Shown piece after piece: positions 59,384-64,000 of a DNA stretch of 64,000 nucleotides. The DNA is from Microbacterium hydrocarbonoxydans (GTDB taxonomy: Bacteria > Actinomycetota > Actinomycetes > Actinomycetales > Microbacteriaceae), in assembly GCF_023715885.1 (NCBI RefSeq), contig NZ_JAMBOY010000001.1:310001-374000 (forward strand). Direction: 5' to 3'. The translations under genes and the position numbers were made by a program. The notes beneath the pieces are model-generated. The model saw only the letters and a program-made list of their open reading frames with translations. It was not told the origin of the DNA and made no database searches. The first letter of the stretch is position 1, and every line of letters starts with the position of its first letter.

Positions 59384-60286
59384 CTATCGGATTCCCCGGT
59401 GCACCAGAGTCTTCGCGAGGCCGTTCATCGCTTCTAACCCGCCACGCTCAGCGTCGTAGACGAATAGCGCAATTCCCGCCGTGTCTGCAAACTCTCTCGC
59501 TCCTCGGGCGTACCCGGTGCTTGTGAAAAATAGGGCTTGGCGATGCAGAGGATCGTTGGCAGCGACTCCAGCGAGTTCGCGCACGGGGGCGACGCCCACC
59601 GATGTCGCATAATGCTTTACCTGCGCAAACGACCGACTGCCTGTCACGTCGATCCCACCGTCACCGGTGTAGCTCGTCAGCTCGGCGTCCGCTTCTCCCA
59701 GATGACGCATCCATTGGGCCACGACTTCCTCTGCCCCTCGCGCGTCCACTCCCTGAGGTCGTGGGGACGGAGGAAGGAACCCTCGCGCAGCCGAGACCTC
59801 GACCGCCATCCCGGTGCGTTGACGACGCCCGGCGAGAACGGTGATCGCCCCCTGGAAGGCGGCGTCATAGAGCGCCCGAACCGCCGTACTGTGCGCCTCT
59901 TTCGCGCGCCTGCTCGCCGCCGCAACCGCAAACGATAGCGCTATAACAACGAGGAGAAGTGCGGCAGTGACGAGGATCAGCGCCTCGCGCGGAACCGTTT
60001 CGATCAGCCCCCGCATTGTGGTCAAGGCCGGCATTGAGTCGACGGTTGCCTGCGGCAGCATCACGATCACTGTTGCTGCGAGAGCGACGACCGCGACGAA
60101 CGAGGTGAAGATCAGGAGGCCTTGCCCTGTCTCGAAAGATCTGTCCTCATCGGAGCGCTGCAGTTTGATCTGAGGGCCGATCCTTCGTCGAATCTCTTGC
60201 TTCAACACTTCATCGGGGATCCAGACATCGGAAGCATCGCGACCGATCTCGCGGCCGATCTTGTTGGCGGTGTTGACGGACCTCAC
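59384..60286 (-). CDS. Membrane-anchored Mrr-type restriction endonuclease-like protein
   Basis: A 300-residue protein with two membrane helices (about 57-79 and 102-124) and a C-terminal Mrr catalytic domain (about 180-300). The nuclease core shows GDGGIDVTG with Asp213 and QVK at 222-224, and ALFFTSTGYARGAREFADTAG. Mrr enzymes cut modified DNA; membrane tethering has been seen in other Mrr-like and cell-envelope-linked nucleases but its purpose here is unknown. Start taken as GTG 60286 with AGGA upstream. An ATG at 60379 is possible. Confidence 0.8.
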   Translation of the reverse strand: MRSVNTANKIGREIGRDASDVWIPDEVLKQEIRRRIGPQIKLQRSDEDRSFETGQGLLIFTSFVAVVALAATVIVMLPQATVDSMPALTTMRGLIETVPREALILVTAALLLVVIALSFAVAAASRRAKEAHSTAVRALYDAAFQGAITVLAGRRQRTGMAVEVSAARGFLPPSPRPQGVDARGAEEVVAQWMRHLGEADAELTSYTGDGGIDVTGSRSFAQVKHYATSVGVAPVRELAGVAANDPLHRQALFFTSTGYARGAREFADTAGIALFVYDAERGGLEAMNGLAKTLVHRGIR

Positions 60287-60493
60287 GCGCTCATCCTGGC
60301 AGAGTCCCGACGCAAAGATGCTCCGCGCAGATCGCCGAGCATCGCCTGCACGCAGAGTTGTGTGTAGCGAGAACGCCATGGAAGATGACCCGGCTGCATT
60401 GGTCGCCGCCGCGCAACCGGGATCGAGAGCCGCTACGCTCAGCCTGAGGGCATGCGGCGTGCGGTGGGGCGCGTCGAGAAAGGGACAATCGCG

Positions 60494-61018
60494 ATGAGTG
60501 CATCGACCCCGGGTTGGTACCCGAACGGGGATCAATGGGAGACCTACTGGGACGGTACCCGCTGGACGGGTCAGCACAGGGCGGTCACACCTGCGGGGAT
60601 GCCCGCTCCTCCTGCACCGCCCGCATCGGCTGTCGTCACCCCGATGCCTTCTACCGAAACGTTTACCTCGGACGGTGCGCTACTGAAATTCAAATCCCAC
60701 ATCGATGGGAAGAACGCGGACGTGGCGATATACGCCGATCGCGTCGAGTGGCTCATGGCACGCGGCGTCTCCGGCGCGAAGGTCACTGCCGGGGTATTCA
60801 CCGCCGGGCTGTCGATGCTGGCGACTGGCGTCAAGAACGGTAAGGCCGGCACAGAGATGATTCCGATGAAGTCGATCACGGGTGTCTCCACGAAGCGCGA
60901 CGGCATGATCAACACGATCGTCACCGTGACCTCCTCCAGCTCGGCCATCGGGTTTCGGGTCTCCCACAAGGAGGCCGAGCAGATGCGCCAGCTCCTGAAC
61001 CAGCTGATTCTGTCGTAA
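60494..61018 (+). CDS. DUF2510 protein with PH-like domain
   Basis: A 174-residue protein: DUF2510 at 1-30 (TPGWYPNGDQWETYWDGTRWTG), Pro/Ala linker, and a C-terminal beta-rich domain with a closing helix (about 60-174) that looks like a bacterial PH domain (MIPMKSITGVSTKRDG, ...AEQMRQLLNQLI). No membrane helix. ATG 60494 with AAAGGGA upstream. Divergent from the Mrr gene, 207 bp apart. The 221 bp after it (61019-61239) hold nothing recognised. Confidence 0.7.
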   Translation: MSASTPGWYPNGDQWETYWDGTRWTGQHRAVTPAGMPAPPAPPASAVVTPMPSTETFTSDGALLKFKSHIDGKNADVAIYADRVEWLMARGVSGAKVTAGVFTAGLSMLATGVKNGKAGTEMIPMKSITGVSTKRDGMINTIVTVTSSSSAIGFRVSHKEAEQMRQLLNQLILS

Positions 61019-61239
61019 GGCGGTGGATCAGCTCGCGCAGCTTTCGCCGGCCCACGCAATCACGACTGCGGTTCGAGCACGTTCGAAACAACTTGTCTGC
61101 CGCCCTGACACTGCGTCCGAACTCTGCGAGGCAGCCCCCATGACGACCCGGCTTCAAACGGCGTGCTGAGCCAATCGGCCGGACTTTCGAGCGCGAGCGC
61201 GAGCGCCATAACCCGACGTCGCGGGTGAAGCCCTCCCAG

Positions 61240-61563
61240 TCAGCCGATCGCAGCCTGGATCTGCCCGGCGAGCTTCTCGACGGCCTTCTTGTTCTTCACG
61301 CCGTCCATGAGTGCCGGCGGACGGTTGTGGTGCACGTTCAGCGACAGATGCACGTCGGATCCGGATGCCGCGGGCACGACGTTCGCGCGGCCGAGGAGCT
61401 CCCAGTTGAGCAGCGTCTTCTTGGTCTGGAAGTCGATCTGCGTGCCGTCAGGGCTCTGCCCGAGCACCTTGCTCTTGTTGTCGGCGAGTACGCGCTGCAC
61501 GGCAGCCGCGGTGGTCGCCGCGTCGGCGTTCGAGTGGAAAGTGGTGGTGGCTTCTGCGGACAT
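61240..61563 (-). CDS. Small hypothetical protein (intact relative of the 57140 fragment)
   Basis: A 107-residue protein (MSAEATTTFHSNADAATTAAA...), mixed alpha/beta by eye, with a central FQTKKTLLNWELLGRANV segment and a C-terminal helix KAVEKLAGQIQAAIG. No family recognised. GGAGGGGG precedes ATG 61563. A decayed piece of its 3' end is at 57140-57171, which implies a past duplication. Confidence 0.55.
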   Translation of the reverse strand: MSAEATTTFHSNADAATTAAAVQRVLADNKSKVLGQSPDGTQIDFQTKKTLLNWELLGRANVVPAASGSDVHLSLNVHHNRPPALMDGVKNKKAVEKLAGQIQAAIG

Positions 61564-61645
61564 CGTGATCCCCCTCCGGATCGTGGTGTGAGCCCTCACG
61601 CTAGCGGAGGCGACGGCGGGCGCGGCGCAGTAGTCTCAGAGGATC

Positions 61646-62299
61646 ATGACGAGCGTTTTTTGGCAGGATGCCTCTCTACGTTGGTGGGATGAGCCCCGTC
61701 CAGATGCTTGGAAGATTGCGCAGGAGTTGCCCGACCTCTTCGAGGGTGTTCTCGGCGATGTCTGGCGAAAATCCGATGTGAGCTATGAGGTCGTGACAAA
61801 GTCCGGAATCAGATTCGAGGGTCCCGACATCGTTGCGCTGCAGGAGTGGACCAATCTCCACAAAGGTCCCCTATCGTTACTGGCAGTCGCCGGTACGTAC
61901 CGATACGCCAACGACGAGAGACTCCACTCTTCTGCTCTCTTGCACTTCGACAACCGTCAAGCCGCTGCAATCAGCCTGACGTGGGCGAGTCCTCAACGAG
62001 TAGACATAGAGTCTGCTCGCTATTCGTTGAGCCAGGTCGTGGACAAGTTGAAGCGCCGTAAGTCTTGGAAGTCGGCTGAGTTTGAGTTACGCGACATCCG
62101 GATCACGACGAGTGCCAATGCGGGGGATAAGGAGAAGATAGAACCTCCAGCGGTCAAAGCCAATGGGCTTCGCCCGCGCGGGCGCCGTTGGTTCATCCGA
62201 AACCGGGACAACCTGATCATCAGTTTGGGCGGCGGATTCATCGTCAGCACCGCCATAGTCGTCCTGCAGCTTGTAGGCGCAATTCCCGTGCCTGGGTGA
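61646..62299 (+). CDS. Orphan protein with C-terminal membrane helix
   Basis: A 217-residue protein of unknown function, in DNA noticeably richer in A and T than its neighbours. The N-terminal 170 residues are soluble (SVFWQDASLRWWDEPRPDAW, HFDNRQAAAISLTWASPQRV); one hydrophobic helix near the C terminus (LIISLGGGFIVSTAIVVLQL) probably anchors it with the body in the cytoplasm. Composition suggests recent acquisition. Confidence 0.55.
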   Translation: MTSVFWQDASLRWWDEPRPDAWKIAQELPDLFEGVLGDVWRKSDVSYEVVTKSGIRFEGPDIVALQEWTNLHKGPLSLLAVAGTYRYANDERLHSSALLHFDNRQAAAISLTWASPQRVDIESARYSLSQVVDKLKRRKSWKSAEFELRDIRITTSANAGDKEKIEPPAVKANGLRPRGRRWFIRNRDNLIISLGGGFIVSTAIVVLQLVGAIPVPG

Positions 62300-62365
62300 C
62301 TGCGGCCGGAGTCGACGCCGTCCGCCGTGCGCGAGCCCGGGAGAAGTTCGATCTAAGATACCCGC

Positions 62366-63295
62366 TCACGGAATCACGATGACCTTCCCCGCGATCCGTC
62401 CCTCCGCAGCCTCGGCATGCACGGCAGGCAGCTCTTCGAGCGGAACCCGCCGCGTGACCTCAACGGTGAGCACCCCGGCATCTACCAATCCGACGAGCTC
62501 GCGCAGCTTCTCCGCGTCGCTCCGCACGAAAACGACGACCGAGCGCACGCCGCGGTCGGCGTCGTCGGGGGCGGGCATCCATGCGGTCGTGCTGACGACG
62601 ACTCCCCCGTCGCGCACGAGGCCGACCAGAGCGGTGAACTCGTCGGGCTCGATGGGGGCGAGGTTGAGCAGTAGGTCGACCTGGTCGGTCACGGCATCCC
62701 GCACCGTGGACTGCGTGTGGTCGATGATGTCGTCGGCGCCCGCTGCGCGCACGGCATCCGCACTCCGAGGGCTCGCGGTCGCGATGACGTAGGCGCCCGC
62801 GCGCTTGGCGAGGGCGATCGCGTACTTGCCGACGACTCCGCCGGCGCCGACGATGAGCACGCGCTGGCCGGCTTCGAGTCCGCCGTCGTCGAACAGCGCC
62901 TGGCGCGCGGTGAGGGCGACCGACGGGAGTGCGGCGGCATCCGCCAGCGGAACGCTCGTGGGCGCGGCGACGATCGAGTCGGAGGGGGCGACGACGTACT
63001 CGGCGGCGCCTCCGTCGTCGGTCATCGGCAGGAACCCGATCACCGGGTCGCCGACCGCGAAGCCCTCGACTCCGTCGCCGATGGCGTCGATCGTTCCGGA
63101 CACGTCGTATCCAGGGACGTGCGGGAGCTTCACCGGGATCGGCAGGAACCCGGCGCGCATGCCGTTGTCGGCGGCGTTGAAAGCGGATGCCGCGACGCGC
63201 AGCCGCACCTGACCCGCCGCCGGAGTGGGCTGCTCGATCTCCTCGGTGCGGAGCACCTCGGGACCGCCGACCTCGTGGAACCGTACTGCCTTCAT
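62366..63295 (-). CDS. NADP-dependent quinone oxidoreductase-like protein
   Basis: A 309-residue MDR-superfamily enzyme of the quinone-reductase type: GroES-like domain (VPGYDVSGTIDAIGDGVEGFAVGD) and Rossmann domain (GQRVLIVGAGGVVGKYAI). No structural zinc cysteines. Divergent from a MarR regulator (87 bp apart) with twin palindromes, an arrangement typical of quinone- or electrophile-responsive pairs. Confidence 0.9.
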   Translation of the reverse strand: MKAVRFHEVGGPEVLRTEEIEQPTPAAGQVRLRVAASAFNAADNGMRAGFLPIPVKLPHVPGYDVSGTIDAIGDGVEGFAVGDPVIGFLPMTDDGGAAEYVVAPSDSIVAAPTSVPLADAAALPSVALTARQALFDDGGLEAGQRVLIVGAGGVVGKYAIALAKRAGAYVIATASPRSADAVRAAGADDIIDHTQSTVRDAVTDQVDLLLNLAPIEPDEFTALVGLVRDGGVVVSTTAWMPAPDDADRGVRSVVVFVRSDAEKLRELVGLVDAGVLTVEVTRRVPLEELPAVHAEAAEGRIAGKVIVIP

Positions 63296-63316
63296 GACTC
63301 ATCCCTTTCGTAAGTA

Positions 63317-63366
63317 CTTCGAATTCGAAGCATATGGGAACGGTAGCACTGCTTCGAATTCGAAGC
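63317..63366. promoter_or_regulatory. Twin CTTCGAATTCGAAG operators
   Basis: The 14-bp palindrome CTTCGAATTCGAAG occurs at 63317-63330 and 63352-63365, centres 35 bp apart. The second extends to GCTTCGAATTCGAAGC. A -10 TATACT (63371-63376) precedes the MarR ATG by 6 nt. Confidence 0.85.
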
Positions 63367-63382
63367 AATCTATACTGGACCT

Positions 63383-63904
63383 ATGAGTCGCCCCGCGCAG
63401 CTGTCCCAGCTCGAGCTCTCGGCGTACTTCGCGTTCACCGAGGTCAGCAGCCTGCTGCGGCATGAGGTCGAGAAGCAGCTGCGCGACGTCGGCAAGCTCA
63501 GCTACGTGCAGTTCCAGCTGCTCGCGCGGCTTGGGGATGCTTCTGGTGGGTCACTGCGGATGACCGACCTCGCGGACGGCGTCGTCTACAGCCGGAGCGG
63601 GCTGACGTATCAGGCGCAGACGCTGGAGGAACGGGGGCTGGTCACGCGGGCGCCGTCACCGGACGATGAGCGCAGCACGATGGTGACGCTGACCGATGCG
63701 GGGCGGGCGGTGCTGGCGGAGGTGTTCCCCGGGCACATCGCAGTCGTGCGGGGGTTGCTGTTCGAGTCGTTGGATGAGGGGGATGTTGGGGTGCTGGAAC
63801 GGGTTATGACTCGGGTGAGTGGGCATCTGCGGGCAAATCCACCTCGGAGTGCTGGGGGGCGGAAGCGGAAGAGTGGCACTAGCTCACACGACTTCACCGG
63901 GTGA
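63383..63904 (+). CDS. MarR-family regulator
   Basis: A 173-residue MarR protein: helix FTEVSSLLRHEVEKQL, HTH MTDLADGVVYSRSGLTYQAQTLEERGLV, wing TRAPSPDDERSTMVTLT. A basic tail (GGRKRKSG) follows. Probably binds the two palindromes upstream and represses itself and the divergent oxidoreductase. The transcript appears leaderless. Confidence 0.93.
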   Translation: MSRPAQLSQLELSAYFAFTEVSSLLRHEVEKQLRDVGKLSYVQFQLLARLGDASGGSLRMTDLADGVVYSRSGLTYQAQTLEERGLVTRAPSPDDERSTMVTLTDAGRAVLAEVFPGHIAVVRGLLFESLDEGDVGVLERVMTRVSGHLRANPPRSAGGRKRKSGTSSHDFTG

Positions 63905-63993
63905 AGCGACGCCGTCATTCTCGGACGAAGATTGCATCTCTTGCGCCAATCGCAATACCGTGAATAGACGCCTACAAGCACATGAGGAGCGAA

Positions 63994-64000
63994 GTGTCCA
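63994..64000 (+). CDS. Possible start of next gene (cut by window edge)
   Basis: GTG at 63994 follows GAGGAG (63984-63989) with 4-nt spacing. Only seven bases are available, so this is no more than a possible start. Confidence 0.2.

Noticed and set aside
1-64000. tRNA or rRNA genes, insertion sequences, prophage genes
   Set aside because: No cloverleaf-type sequence, transposase, integrase or phage structural gene was recognised on either strand by reading; a tool such as tRNAscan would be needed to exclude a divergent tRNA.

Overview
The window is high-GC DNA with very few RNA-type features, many GTG starts, ATGA/GTGA start-stop overlaps and Ala/Arg-rich proteins. Gene content points to an actinobacterium of the family Microbacteriaceae, most likely Microbacterium or a close relative: a DUF7882-type protein, DUF2510 membrane proteins, SRPBCC/ArsR pairs, and the intergenic word GGTCGTTGAGCGAGCG that is common in these genomes. 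This assignment is an inference from content, not from a database match. No tRNA, rRNA, CRISPR array, transposase or integrase was recognised.

Layout. 1-3.1 kb: a truncated alanine racemase gene and a VanY-like D,D-carboxypeptidase gene, divergent from a response regulator/histidine kinase pair; this looks like part of a cell-wall (glycopeptide-resistance-like) locus. 3.3-12 kb: mixed housekeeping and accessory genes, including an azoreductase/HxlR pair, an unusual zinc-ribbon SDR, a protealysin-type M4 protease with its emfourin inhibitor, an MscS channel, RNase HI with a long tail, and an SRPBCC/ArsR pair. 12-23.2 kb: a sugar-catabolism locus with GH36 alpha-galactosidase, ThuA protein, Gfo/Idh/MocA dehydrogenase, ABC sugar importer, GntR and LacI regulators and a GH2 glycosidase. 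23.2-27.9 kb: part of the myo-inositol pathway (iolC, an aldolase-like gene, iolB, iolD). 28-31 kb: SRPBCC/ArsR, MFS and GNAT genes.

31-41.5 kb: two MarR regulators, small stress-type proteins (DUF7882, CsbD) and osmolyte transporters (ProP-like MFS, BCCT), followed by an ABC1 kinase/PadR pair. Three promoter regions here carry the same CTAG-N5-CTAG palindrome, which suggests a small shared regulon. 41.7-54.4 kb: glycosyltransferase, methionine aminopeptidase, short regulator/transporter pairs, the pantothenate genes panB-panC with a DUF2520 gene, a TetR/DHA2 efflux pair and a SulP transporter.

54.7-62.3 kb is the most accessory-looking part. It has a DUF433/PIN-like toxin-antitoxin pair, a hemerythrin protein, a PD-(D/E)XK-like protein, a DUF2510-PASTA-Ltp membrane protein, two further DUF2510 proteins, a membrane-anchored Mrr-type nuclease, a small-protein gene with a decayed partial copy 4 kb away, and a lower-GC orphan membrane protein. 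It could be a small defence or cell-surface island; this is a hypothesis. The window ends with a MarR/quinone-reductase pair controlled by twin palindromes.

A recurring theme is local repression: most regulator genes are divergent from, or joined to, their likely target, with a palindrome over the promoter or start codon. Several promoters place the -10 box 6-7 nt before ATG, suggesting leaderless transcripts. Convergent gene ends usually carry long perfect hairpins, some built from repeated words shared between distant loci.
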